A DNA stretch of 64,000 bases, from contig NZ_JAKVBC010000004.1 in assembly GCF_022447245.1 (NCBI RefSeq), positions 62,001 through 126,000 of the forward strand, read 5' to 3'. The DNA comes from Kordia sp. Lineage in GTDB: Bacteria > Bacteroidota > Bacteroidia > Flavobacteriales > Flavobacteriaceae. The position numbers and the translations under genes are program-made. Positions 1 to 7,457 of this stretch are shown in pieces (the stretch's first letter is position 1; each line of letters begins with the position of its first letter). The notes beneath the pieces are model-generated. The model saw only the letters and a list, made by a program, of their open reading frames with translations. It had not been told where the DNA came from and did no database searches.

Positions 1-581
1 CTTCCCTCATGCTAGCAGAAGGATGCGGAGAAAAAGCGTATACCTTAATCGATTTAGGACATCACCTACCCAACACCAATATTGAACAAATTGTATCCAT
101 CTTGATGATGAAAGGTAAACTCGGGGGATTTCATTTTAACGATAGTAAATATAGTGATGATGATTTGACTTGTGGGGCCATCAAACCCTATCAGTTATTT
201 TTGATTTTTAATGAATTAGTCGATGGGATGGAAAATAATGAAGCTGCCAACCCTACTCTAGCATGGATGATTGATGCTAGTCACAACCTTAAAGACCCTT
301 TGGAAGATTTAATGCAAAGTCTTGAAGCTATTCGGGAAGCTTTCGCCAAAGCGCTATTAGTAGACCGAGCAGCCTTGAGTATTGCACAAATGGAAAATGA
401 TGTTGCTCAATGTCAAGAAATTATACAACAAGCTTATCGGACTGATGTCCGACCTTTATTGGTGGAAGCAAGGCGACTAAGCGGTGGTGCAATTGACCCA
501 ATTGAATTTTTCAGGCAACATGCAGTAAGGAAGCAATTGATAAGAGATCGTGGGGAAAATGTGGTAGCTACGGGCTTGTGA
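1..581 (+). CDS. rhaI: L-rhamnose isomerase-like sugar isomerase, C-terminal part
   Basis: The reading frame is open at the left edge from base 3, so the N-terminus lies outside the window and only about 192 residues are seen. The fragment matches the xylose-isomerase-fold L-rhamnose isomerases of the RhaI type, which interconvert L-rhamnose and L-rhamnulose with a divalent metal. The clearest signature is HFNDSKYSDDDL near the middle, where the His and Asp residues would bind metal, followed by an MIDASHNLKDP segment typical of the family. It is the first of four same-strand genes that fit a rhamnose pathway. The stop codon is TGA and two tandem hairpins start directly on it. Other ketose/aldose isomerases of the fold are possible, but the neighbours favour rhamnose. 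Confidence 0.82.
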   Translation, partial: SLMLAEGCGEKAYTLIDLGHHLPNTNIEQIVSILMMKGKLGGFHFNDSKYSDDDLTCGAIKPYQLFLIFNELVDGMENNEAANPTLAWMIDASHNLKDPLEDLMQSLEAIREAFAKALLVDRAALSIAQMENDVAQCQEIIQQAYRTDVRPLLVEARRLSGGAIDPIEFFRQHAVRKQLIRDRGENVVATGL

Positions 582-611
582 TAAAATCACAAGCCACATA
601 TAAAATATGTG
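574..611 (+). other. Two tandem perfect hairpins at the rhaI stop codon
   Basis: A 9-bp perfect stem (574-582 with 586-594) with an AAA loop overlaps the isomerase stop codon. A 7-bp perfect stem (595-601 with 605-611), also with an AAA loop, follows without a gap. No T-run follows, so this is not a canonical terminator. It may stabilise or attenuate the mRNA between isomerase and kinase. Confidence 0.5.
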
Positions 612-726
612 AGGAAAATAATTTGGTTTAGGGTTCGACGGGAGACATTTGAATATCCCGCTTCTCTACATTTAAATAGAAAAATGGTCAATTCACTCAA
701 AATGTAAAGAGCTTAAATGCAAAACA

Positions 727-2082
727 ATGTGTCATACAATAATCTTCGACATAGGAAAAACCAATAAAAAGTGCTTTGTTTTTGATGAAGAATATCGGGA
801 AGTATGGAGAGAATATTTCCGGTTTAAAGAAATTGAAGACGAAGGTGGTTTTCCTTGTGATGATGTATTAGCTATTGGAGAGTGGGTAAAAATGACCACT
901 AAAAAACTACTTAAGAACAAGAAATTTGATATAAAAGCCATTAACTTTTCCACTTACGGGGCGAGTTTTATGCATATTGATAAAAAAGGATCACCAGTAA
1001 CGCCTTTATATAATTATCTCAAACCTTACCCTAAAGAACTACTTAATTCCTTTTATGAAAAATACGGTTCAGAAGAGCAGATTGCTCGGGAAACTGCATC
1101 TCCGCTTTTAGGTATGCTCAATTCTGGCTTTCAATTATATTGGTTAAAATATACCCAGCCAAAAGTTTATCAAAAAATACATAGGTCTCTTCATTTTCCT
1201 CAGTATTTGAGTTATTTGTTTACAGGTATTCCCATTAGTGAATTCACCAGTATAGGCTGTCATACAAGATTATGGGATTATAGTAAACATGATTATCACC
1301 ATTGGATTTACGAGGAAGATTTTGATAAAAAACTCCCCCCTATTGTAGATACGGATACCAGTATTAATACCAAAATAAACAGAAAATTCATCAAAGTTGG
1401 TGTCGGGATTCACGATAGCTCAGCTGCGCTCCTACCATATATGCGTACAAGTAATAGCACCTTTGTATTAATTTCAACCGGCACCTGGAGTATCACTCTA
1501 AATCCATTTAGTCAAGATATTTTAAGCAAAAAAGAACTTCAAAATGATTGTTTAAATTTTTTACGAATTGATGGAAATACGGTCAGAGCCAGCCGCTTAT
1601 TTTTAGGTAATGAATATGAACTGCAGTTAGAAAAATTACGAAAGCATTTTAATGTTAAAAAAAATATACATAAAAGGATACAATTCAATGAAACTATATT
1701 TAATGAACTGAATAAAGAATTCAAAAAATACTTTGCTTTTGAGTCGTTAAAATCAAAAAGAGAACAACCCGATAAAACCAACTTAAAAGCTTTTCCTACA
1801 TTTGAGATAGCTTATCATCAATTGATGCAGGAAATTGTGAAATTACAAGTTGAATCTACAAAATTAGCCATTGGTAAAACTCCCATCAAAAAAATTTTTA
1901 TCGATGGCGGCTTTGCAGATAACGATTTATTTGTAAAATTAATTAGGCTACATTTTAAAAATTATAAAATTCGAACCACCCAATCTGCCATAGGATCTGC
2001 CTTAGGGTCTGCGATGGTGGTGTCTACCCGGAAAGTAAACATGAACTTTTTAAAAAAGCATTATACTCTGAAAAAACAGTAA
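727..2082 (+). CDS. FGGY-family carbohydrate kinase, probable L-rhamnulokinase
   Basis: 451 residues, the usual length for FGGY sugar kinases. The N-terminal phosphate-binding segment FDIGKTNKKCFVFD, the STGTWSI segment near residue 250 and the C-terminal IDGGFADNDLFVKL segment are family features, and HDSSAAL near residue 230 sits where the catalytic Asp is expected. The enzyme would phosphorylate a ketose with ATP in the cytoplasm. Placed between a rhamnose isomerase and a lactate dehydrogenase it is most likely a rhamnulokinase, with fuculokinase as the alternative. ATG 727 was chosen because the glycine-rich phosphate loop starts only ten residues later. The next gene begins three bases after its stop, which suggests translational coupling. 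Confidence 0.82.
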   Translation: MCHTIIFDIGKTNKKCFVFDEEYREVWREYFRFKEIEDEGGFPCDDVLAIGEWVKMTTKKLLKNKKFDIKAINFSTYGASFMHIDKKGSPVTPLYNYLKPYPKELLNSFYEKYGSEEQIARETASPLLGMLNSGFQLYWLKYTQPKVYQKIHRSLHFPQYLSYLFTGIPISEFTSIGCHTRLWDYSKHDYHHWIYEEDFDKKLPPIVDTDTSINTKINRKFIKVGVGIHDSSAALLPYMRTSNSTFVLISTGTWSITLNPFSQDILSKKELQNDCLNFLRIDGNTVRASRLFLGNEYELQLEKLRKHFNVKKNIHKRIQFNETIFNELNKEFKKYFAFESLKSKREQPDKTNLKAFPTFEIAYHQLMQEIVKLQVESTKLAIGKTPIKKIFIDGGFADNDLFVKLIRLHFKNYKIRTTQSAIGSALGSAMVVSTRKVNMNFLKKHYTLKKQ

Positions 2083-2084
2083 TT

Positions 2085-3233
2085 ATGGATCTATCCTATA
2101 ATCCGAATTATCCCTCTATTGATGATTTAAGGAATAAAGCAAAAAAGCGGATTCCCCGTTTTGCTTTTGAGTATTTAGATGGAGGATGTAATCAGGAAAT
2201 TAATTTAAAAAAGAATACTTCAGACATTCGAAAAATTGAATTAAAGCCTTGGTATTTAAAGAATTACAAAGGAGCATCCATGCAAACTGAACTATTTGGT
2301 CACTCTTATGATGCGCCCTTTGGTATAGCTCCAATCGGCTTACAGGATTTAATGTGGCCAAAAGCTTCAGAGATATTAGCCACTGCTGCCGTTAAGCATA
2401 ATATTCCATATATTTTGAGTACTGTTGGTACCGCAAGCATCGAAAAAATTAGCGAAATTACAGCAGGGAAAGCTTGGTTTCAATTATACCATCCAAGAGA
2501 AGATGAACTGAGAGATAAATTGATTCAAAGAGCTGCAGAAGCGGATTATCCAGTATTGGTTATTCTATCTGATACACCTACTTTCGGATATCGTCCTAAA
2601 GAAATAAAAAATGGATTAGCCATTCCACCTAAAATGACCATTTCTAATATACTACAAATAATAGGTAGTCCAACATGGGCGATCAAGACCTTGATTGCTG
2701 GCCAACCTGAATTTAAAACATTGAAACCCTATATTCCTAAAGGTATGAGTCTTCGTCACTTAGGTTTGTTTATGAATAAGACTTTTACTGGTCGAATGAA
2801 TGAAGAAAAAATCAAGCCAATTAGAGATATGTGGAAAGGCAAATTGGTATTAAAAGGCGTTGCAAGCGAAGAAGACACTCAAAAAGCTATCCGCTTGGGT
2901 TTGGATGGAGTCATAATTTCTAATCACGGTGGACGACAATTGGATGCTGGGCAAGCGACAATTAAGCCATTGACAGAAATTGCTGAAAAATATAGTGATC
3001 AAATTAAAGTCATGATGGATAGCGGTATTCGTTCAGGGCCAGATATTGCTAGGACACTGGCTTCGGGTGCTGCTTTTACCTTTTTGGGACGATCCTTTAT
3101 GTATGGTGTATCGGCATTAGGGCAAAAAGGTGGCAACCATACCATATCAATTTTAAAAACGCAATTTCAGCAGGTAATGGAGCAGTTAGGTTGTGAGAAT
3201 GTAACTGATTTACCCAAACATCTAATTAAATAA
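2085..3233 (+). CDS. lldD: FMN-dependent alpha-hydroxy-acid (L-lactate) dehydrogenase
   Basis: 382 residues covering a whole FMN-dependent alpha-hydroxy-acid dehydrogenase barrel. The N-terminus PRFAFEYLDGG is the family start. The catalytic motif SNHGGRQLD places the base at His281, and DSGIRSGPDIARTLASGA is the phosphate-binding end of the barrel. Members oxidise L-lactate, glycolate or mandelate and pass electrons to quinone or oxygen. In a rhamnose operon the role would be oxidation of L-lactate formed from L-lactaldehyde, the aldolase product (inference). It starts three bases after the kinase stop. Confidence 0.88.
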   Translation: MDLSYNPNYPSIDDLRNKAKKRIPRFAFEYLDGGCNQEINLKKNTSDIRKIELKPWYLKNYKGASMQTELFGHSYDAPFGIAPIGLQDLMWPKASEILATAAVKHNIPYILSTVGTASIEKISEITAGKAWFQLYHPREDELRDKLIQRAAEADYPVLVILSDTPTFGYRPKEIKNGLAIPPKMTISNILQIIGSPTWAIKTLIAGQPEFKTLKPYIPKGMSLRHLGLFMNKTFTGRMNEEKIKPIRDMWKGKLVLKGVASEEDTQKAIRLGLDGVIISNHGGRQLDAGQATIKPLTEIAEKYSDQIKVMMDSGIRSGPDIARTLASGAAFTFLGRSFMYGVSALGQKGGNHTISILKTQFQQVMEQLGCENVTDLPKHLIK

Positions 3234-3319
3234 ATTCGAATATAGGATTTTGAAGTAGTAAATGTTGCATAAGTGCCTGAGTCTTCCAAAATCTGAAATC
3301 ACAAATCTGAAATTGAATC

Positions 3320-4720
3320 ATGACAAACGAAAAACAAAGTATTCAATCAGAAGAATTTGAACGCCAAGCCGTTCCCAAATCACATTTAAAAAGCTGGAAA
3401 AGTTTTCTAGGAATGTATGCAGGAGAACATGCAGCTGGAACAGAGTTCATGATCGGACCACTATTTCTGACTGCAGGTGTAAGTGCATTTGACCTTATAG
3501 TAGGTCTCCTTTTAGGAAATTTGATGGCTGTATTGAGCTGGCGTTTTTTAACAGCAGAAATTGCTGTTAAAAATAGATGGACCTTATACTATCATTTAGA
3601 AAAAATCTGTGGTAAAAACTTAGTTACCTTTTATAATATTGCCAATGGTATTCTATTTTGTTTTTTGGCAGGTGCGATGATTACAGTCTCCGCAACTGCT
3701 GTTGGTATTCCATTTGACATGGAGATGCCAAAATTAAGCGACACCATGCCCAATGGGCCAACTTGGATGATCATCGTACTGGTCATTGGAACAATCATTT
3801 CCATTGTAGCAGCAAGAGGTTATGATTCAGTTTCAAAAGCAGCCAATTGGATGTCACCTTTTATCGTACTTGCTTTTTTAGCATGTGGTTTTGTGGCCCT
3901 TGGTCAATTGGAGGTGGAGAGCTTTGCTGATTTTTGGAACATCTGGGGAGAAGGTTCTGCTCCCTTCCCCGGGCAGATTAAATATACCTTTTGGCATGTG
4001 GTCTTTTGGTCCTGGTTTTGCAATGCAGCTATGCACATCGGGATGTCTGACCTTGTAGTGTTTCGTTATGCAAAGAATGCATCTTCAGGATGGACGACAG
4101 CAGCAGGAATGTATGTGGGGCATTATGCGGCATGGATCGCAGCATCTCTCTTATACGCTGTTTATATCCAGTCGCCAGAGGCACAGGGTTTTCTGAACAA
4201 TGGGGAAGCACCACCTGTAGCCCCTGGCCCTTTAGCGTATAATGCTATTGGAATATTTGGTATCATTGCGGTCATTATTGCCGGATGGACCACCGCCAAT
4301 CCAACGATTTATAGAGCTGGGCTTGCTTTTCAAGCTATTATGCCTAAAATCTCTACATTTTGGACAAGCATTCTCGCCGGAACAATTGCTACTATAGCAG
4401 GCTTGTTTCCAGCATTTGCAATGAAATTATTGGGCTTTGTAGCACTATATGGGTTTATTTTAGCCCCTGTTGGTGCGGTTATTGTGTTTGAACATTTCTT
4501 CGCTAAAAAAGTCGGAATCATAAAAAACTATGCTGAAGAAGCGGGAATATCCTTTAACCAGTCTGTGCTCTTTGCTTGGGGAATAAGTTTTGGTATTTTT
4601 TACTTTATTTCTATTTCGCAAGGTATCTTTCTTTCATTTTTGACTTTACCAGCCTGGCTAAGCTGTGGAGCTCTATTTCTAATATTGAGCAAATACTTTC
4701 AGAAAAGGAAAGAGGAATAA
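3320..4720 (+). CDS. NCS1-family permease, possible rhamnose/sugar transporter
   Basis: 466 residues with about twelve hydrophobic segments and short loops, a typical secondary carrier. The start SFLGMYAGEHAAGTEFMIGP and the GWTTANPTIYRAGL segment near residue 320 resemble the purine-cytosine permease (NCS1) family, which uses Na+ or H+ to import nucleobases, hydantoins and related compounds. It lies 86 bp behind lldD on the same strand and is the only transporter in the visible operon, so it may import the sugar instead of a base. That assignment is inference. The gap contains short AAATCTGAAAT-like repeats and no clear terminator. Confidence 0.75.
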   Translation: MTNEKQSIQSEEFERQAVPKSHLKSWKSFLGMYAGEHAAGTEFMIGPLFLTAGVSAFDLIVGLLLGNLMAVLSWRFLTAEIAVKNRWTLYYHLEKICGKNLVTFYNIANGILFCFLAGAMITVSATAVGIPFDMEMPKLSDTMPNGPTWMIIVLVIGTIISIVAARGYDSVSKAANWMSPFIVLAFLACGFVALGQLEVESFADFWNIWGEGSAPFPGQIKYTFWHVVFWSWFCNAAMHIGMSDLVVFRYAKNASSGWTTAAGMYVGHYAAWIAASLLYAVYIQSPEAQGFLNNGEAPPVAPGPLAYNAIGIFGIIAVIIAGWTTANPTIYRAGLAFQAIMPKISTFWTSILAGTIATIAGLFPAFAMKLLGFVALYGFILAPVGAVIVFEHFFAKKVGIIKNYAEEAGISFNQSVLFAWGISFGIFYFISISQGIFLSFLTLPAWLSCGALFLILSKYFQKRKEE

Positions 4721-4884
4721 AGTAATCAGATATGAGTTTATATTCATTGCCTATAATCTCAAATATCTAGATCTAGCTAAAGGGCATCATGTGATAGGAT
4801 AACTTTTGAGTGAAAAAATCTATTATTATCTGTATTAACAAAAAGAGCACAAACCTTTTTCAAGATTTGTGCTCTTCATAATAG

Positions 4885-4968
4885 TACCGAAGGCGGGAAT
4901 CGAACCCGCACTCCCTTGCGAGAACTGGATTTTGAATCCAGCGCGTCTACCAATTCCGCCACTCGAGC
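4885..4968 (-). tRNA. tRNA-Leu(CAA)
   Basis: An 84-nt class II tRNA on the minus strand. The anticodon arm is CTGGA-TTCAAAA-TCCAG, giving anticodon CAA. There is a long variable arm (TTCTCGCAAGGGAGT), a D-arm GGCGGAATTGGTAGACGC and a T-arm GCGGG-TTCGATT-CCCGC. CCA is not encoded. The acceptor stem as read pairs GCTCGAG with CTTCGGT, with several G-U pairs and one C-C opposition at 4-69, which is weaker than usual. The rhamnose operon lies on its 3' side. Confidence 0.93.
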
Positions 4969-4988
4969 AAATATTCCTCTCAAAAGGA

Positions 4989-5074
4989 GTGCAAATTTAG
5001 AAAATAATTTTAATTACTCCCTTAAAAAAAGAAATAAAAGCTTTTAGAGTTGTATAAAATTTCTAAATTTGCAC
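4989..5074. promoter_or_regulatory. Divergent promoter pair inside a 15-bp perfect inverted repeat
   Basis: The 15-mer at 4989-5003 is the exact reverse complement of 5060-5074. Each arm contains TAAATTTG, a perfect match to the Bacteroidota -7 box TAnnTTTG: 5064-5071 reading right towards prs, and 4992-4999 reading left towards tRNA-Leu. The arms thus place near-identical start signals back to back. No good -33 TTTG was found at the usual spacing on either side. Confidence 0.55.
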
Positions 5075-5123
5075 CTCATTTAACACAACACAACAATTAA
5101 CTAACTACTAAACAGAATATTAA

Positions 5124-6065
5124 ATGGCCTATACTGTCCCTGAACCAAAGATTTTTGCTTGTACGCAAAGTGACGAACTCGCAAGAAAGATTGCGAAAGA
5201 ATATGGATCAGAATTAGGGAAAGTTACGTTCTCAACATATAGTGATGGTGAATTTCAACCTTCGTTTGAAGAATCGGTTCGTGGCGCAAGAGTATTTATC
5301 ATAGGATCAACGTTTCCAAACTCTGATCATCTGATGCAAATGCTTTTAATGTTAGATGCTGCAAAAAGAGCATCTGCACGTCATATTACAGCGGTACTTC
5401 CTTACTTTGGTTGGGCAAGACAAGATCGTAAAGACAAACCAAGAGTTCCGATAGGTGCAAAACTAATTGCTAAAATGCTAGAAGTAGCTGGTGCAACACG
5501 CATCATTACAATGGACTTGCACGCAGATCAAATTCAAGGTTTCTTTGAAAAACCTGTAGATCATTTATTTGCTTCTACCGTGTTTTTACCATATTTACGA
5601 AAGTTGAATTTGGATAAGCTAACGATTGCTTCTCCAGATATGGGAGGATCAAAAAGAGCGTATGCGTATTCTAAGTTTTTAGAAAGCGATGTTGTTATCT
5701 GTTACAAGCAACGTAAAAAAGCCAATGTAATTTCACACATGGAATTAATTGGTGATGTAACAGGAAAAAATGTGGTTTTAGTAGATGATATGGTAGATAC
5801 TGCCGGAACATTAACAAAAGCTGCAGAAGTAATGATAGAAAGAGGAGCATTATCTGTACGTGCAATATGTACACATCCTATTTTATCAGGACAAGCGTAT
5901 GAACGAATAGAAAATTCAAAATTAGAAGAATTAATCGTAACAGATTCTATTCCTTTACGTAAAGAATCAAGCAAAATTAAAGTAGTAAGCTGTGCTAATT
6001 TATTTGCAGATGTGATGCAAAGAGTACAGACAAATACTTCGATTAGCTCAAAGTTTTTAATGTAA
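5124..6065 (+). CDS. prs: Ribose-phosphate pyrophosphokinase
   Basis: 313 residues, full length for class I PRPP synthetase. The enzyme makes 5-phosphoribosyl 1-diphosphate from ribose 5-phosphate and ATP for nucleotide, His and Trp synthesis. Visible signatures are PYFGWARQDRKDKPR near residue 95 (ATP loop), MDLHADQIQGFF near 132, and the PRPP-binding loop VLVDDMVDTAGT near 217-228. It is followed 25 bp later by rplY, the standard Bacteroidota pairing, and is probably driven by the TAAATTTG box 53 bp upstream. Confidence 0.97.
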   Translation: MAYTVPEPKIFACTQSDELARKIAKEYGSELGKVTFSTYSDGEFQPSFEESVRGARVFIIGSTFPNSDHLMQMLLMLDAAKRASARHITAVLPYFGWARQDRKDKPRVPIGAKLIAKMLEVAGATRIITMDLHADQIQGFFEKPVDHLFASTVFLPYLRKLNLDKLTIASPDMGGSKRAYAYSKFLESDVVICYKQRKKANVISHMELIGDVTGKNVVLVDDMVDTAGTLTKAAEVMIERGALSVRAICTHPILSGQAYERIENSKLEELIVTDSIPLRKESSKIKVVSCANLFADVMQRVQTNTSISSKFLM

Positions 6066-6090
6066 TTAATTATTAATATAAATTTTCAAA

Positions 6091-6684
6091 ATGAAATCAA
6101 TTACAATCAATGGATCTCAAAGAGAAAGCGTAGGTAAAGTAGCAACTAAAGCCTTACGTAATGCTGGAAAGGTTCCTTGCGTATTATACGGAGGAGACAA
6201 CCCATTACACTTTTCAGCAGAAGAATTATCATTTTCTAAATTAGTGTATACTCCAAATGCGCACACAGTTGTGATTGCATTAGAAGACGGTTCTACACAC
6301 AATGCTATCTTACAGGATATTCAATTTCACCCTGTAAGTGACAAAATTTTACATATTGACTTCTACCGTTTATTCGACGACAAAGAAGTTACTATGGACA
6401 TTCCAGTAGCAATCAAAGGAAATGCACCTGGAGTTTTGGCCGGTGGAGTTTTACGTTTAAACAAACGTAAGTTGAAAGTAAAAGCTTTACCAAAGCACTT
6501 ACCTGACTTTATCGATGCTGATATTTCTGAATTAGAAATTGGAAACAAATTATACGTTACAGCCGTAGCAAACGAAAACTATAAATTATTACACCCAGAC
6601 AACACAGTTGTTTGCCAAGTAAGAATTTCACGTGCTGCAATGAAAGCTGCTCAAGAAGCTGCAAAAGCAGAAAAGCAAGGTTAA
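6091..6684 (+). CDS. rplY: 50S ribosomal protein L25/general stress protein Ctc
   Basis: 197 residues, the long Ctc form: an L25 5S-rRNA-binding domain (about residues 1-90) followed by the TL5/CTC beta domain. Recognisable segments include [31 protein letters not shown]-like sequence near 75-90 and [19 protein letters not shown]. The C-terminus ends in a charged Ala/Lys tail. It binds 5S rRNA in the large subunit. It shares the operon with prs and is closed by a terminator-like hairpin at 6711. Confidence 0.95.
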   Translation: MKSITINGSQRESVGKVATKALRNAGKVPCVLYGGDNPLHFSAEELSFSKLVYTPNAHTVVIALEDGSTHNAILQDIQFHPVSDKILHIDFYRLFDDKEVTMDIPVAIKGNAPGVLAGGVLRLNKRKLKVKALPKHLPDFIDADISELEIGNKLYVTAVANENYKLLHPDNTVVCQVRISRAAMKAAQEAAKAEKQG

Positions 6685-6710
6685 AAATAATTGATCGTAC
6701 GATCTTTTTG

Positions 6711-6740
6711 AAAAGCATTCCATTATGGGATGCTTTTTTT
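6711..6740 (+). terminator. Rho-independent terminator after rplY
   Basis: AAAAGCATTCC (6711-6721) pairs with GGGATGCTTTT across a short ATTAT loop, with one G-T wobble, and is followed by a run of T. It separates prs-rplY from pth. Confidence 0.75.
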
Positions 6741-6764
6741 TATTTTTACACAAATTTTTACAGC

Positions 6765-7406
6765 ATGCTTCAATTTTTCAGAAAACTATTGAGCGCGTCT
6801 CATTCAAAAGCATCATTAATTATAGAAGAAACAGATCCTATGAAAAAATTTCTCATTGTAGGTTTAGGAAATATTGGAAGTGAATATGAAAACACTCGTC
6901 ATAATATCGGATTTAAAATACTAGATTATTTTGCTAAGAAAGAAGGACTAACGTTTAAAACCGATAAGTTAGGCGATATAACTACATACAGATTCAAAGG
7001 AAGAACATTTATCTTTTTGAAGCCTAGCACATATATGAATCTCAGTGGTAAAGCCGTTCGCTATTGGATGACAAAAGAAAAAATTCCTATAGAGAATGTA
7101 TTAATTATTACAGATGATTTAAACCTTGAATTTGGAACAATTCGTGTAAAAACGAAAGGAAGCGATGGCGGCCATAATGGATTAAAAAGTGTTCAAGCAT
7201 TATTAAACACTACAAAATATCCTCGATTCCGATTCGGAATTAGTGCTGAATTTAGCAAAGGAAGACAAGTAAACTATGTTTTAGGCGAATGGACTTCAGA
7301 AGAAAGTAATATACTACCTGAACGATTAGAAAAGAGCACAGAACTCATTAAATCCTTTGGAACCGCAGGAGTTTCTAACACAATGAATTCATTTAACGGC
7401 AAATAA
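6765..7406 (+). CDS. pth: Peptidyl-tRNA hydrolase
   Basis: Pth releases tRNA from peptidyl-tRNA that dropped off the ribosome. The family start FLIVGLGNIGSEYENTRHNIGF carries the substrate-binding Asn and the catalytic His. LKPSTYMNLSGKAV and DDLNLEFGTIRVKTKGSDGGHNGLKS follow in order. The core begins at ATG 6840 and would be 188 residues. ATG 6765 adds a 25-residue, Lys/Ser-rich extension; as I recall, such extensions occur in flavobacterial homologues, so I give the longer form with the shorter as a real alternative. The frame stays open further upstream into rplY, but that part overlaps the terminator and is unlikely to be translated. Confidence 0.93.
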   Translation: MLQFFRKLLSASHSKASLIIEETDPMKKFLIVGLGNIGSEYENTRHNIGFKILDYFAKKEGLTFKTDKLGDITTYRFKGRTFIFLKPSTYMNLSGKAVRYWMTKEKIPIENVLIITDDLNLEFGTIRVKTKGSDGGHNGLKSVQALLNTTKYPRFRFGISAEFSKGRQVNYVLGEWTSEESNILPERLEKSTELIKSFGTAGVSNTMNSFNGK

Positions 7407-7434
7407 AAAGAGAGGCTTTCGCCTCTCTTTTTAT
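7405..7434. terminator. Bidirectional terminator between pth and the metalloprotease
   Basis: A 12-bp perfect stem, AAAAAGAGAGGC (7405-7416) with GCCTCTCTTTTT (7421-7432), around a TTTC loop. A-tract and T-tract flank it, so it can stop both converging genes. Confidence 0.9.
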
Positions 7435-7457
7435 TCAGTTTAGTAGGTATATAAATA

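Noticed and set aside
6612-6764. Upstream extension of pth into rplY
   Set aside because: It would require translation from within rplY and through a terminator; the encoded Cys/Arg/Phe-rich stretch is unlike pth.
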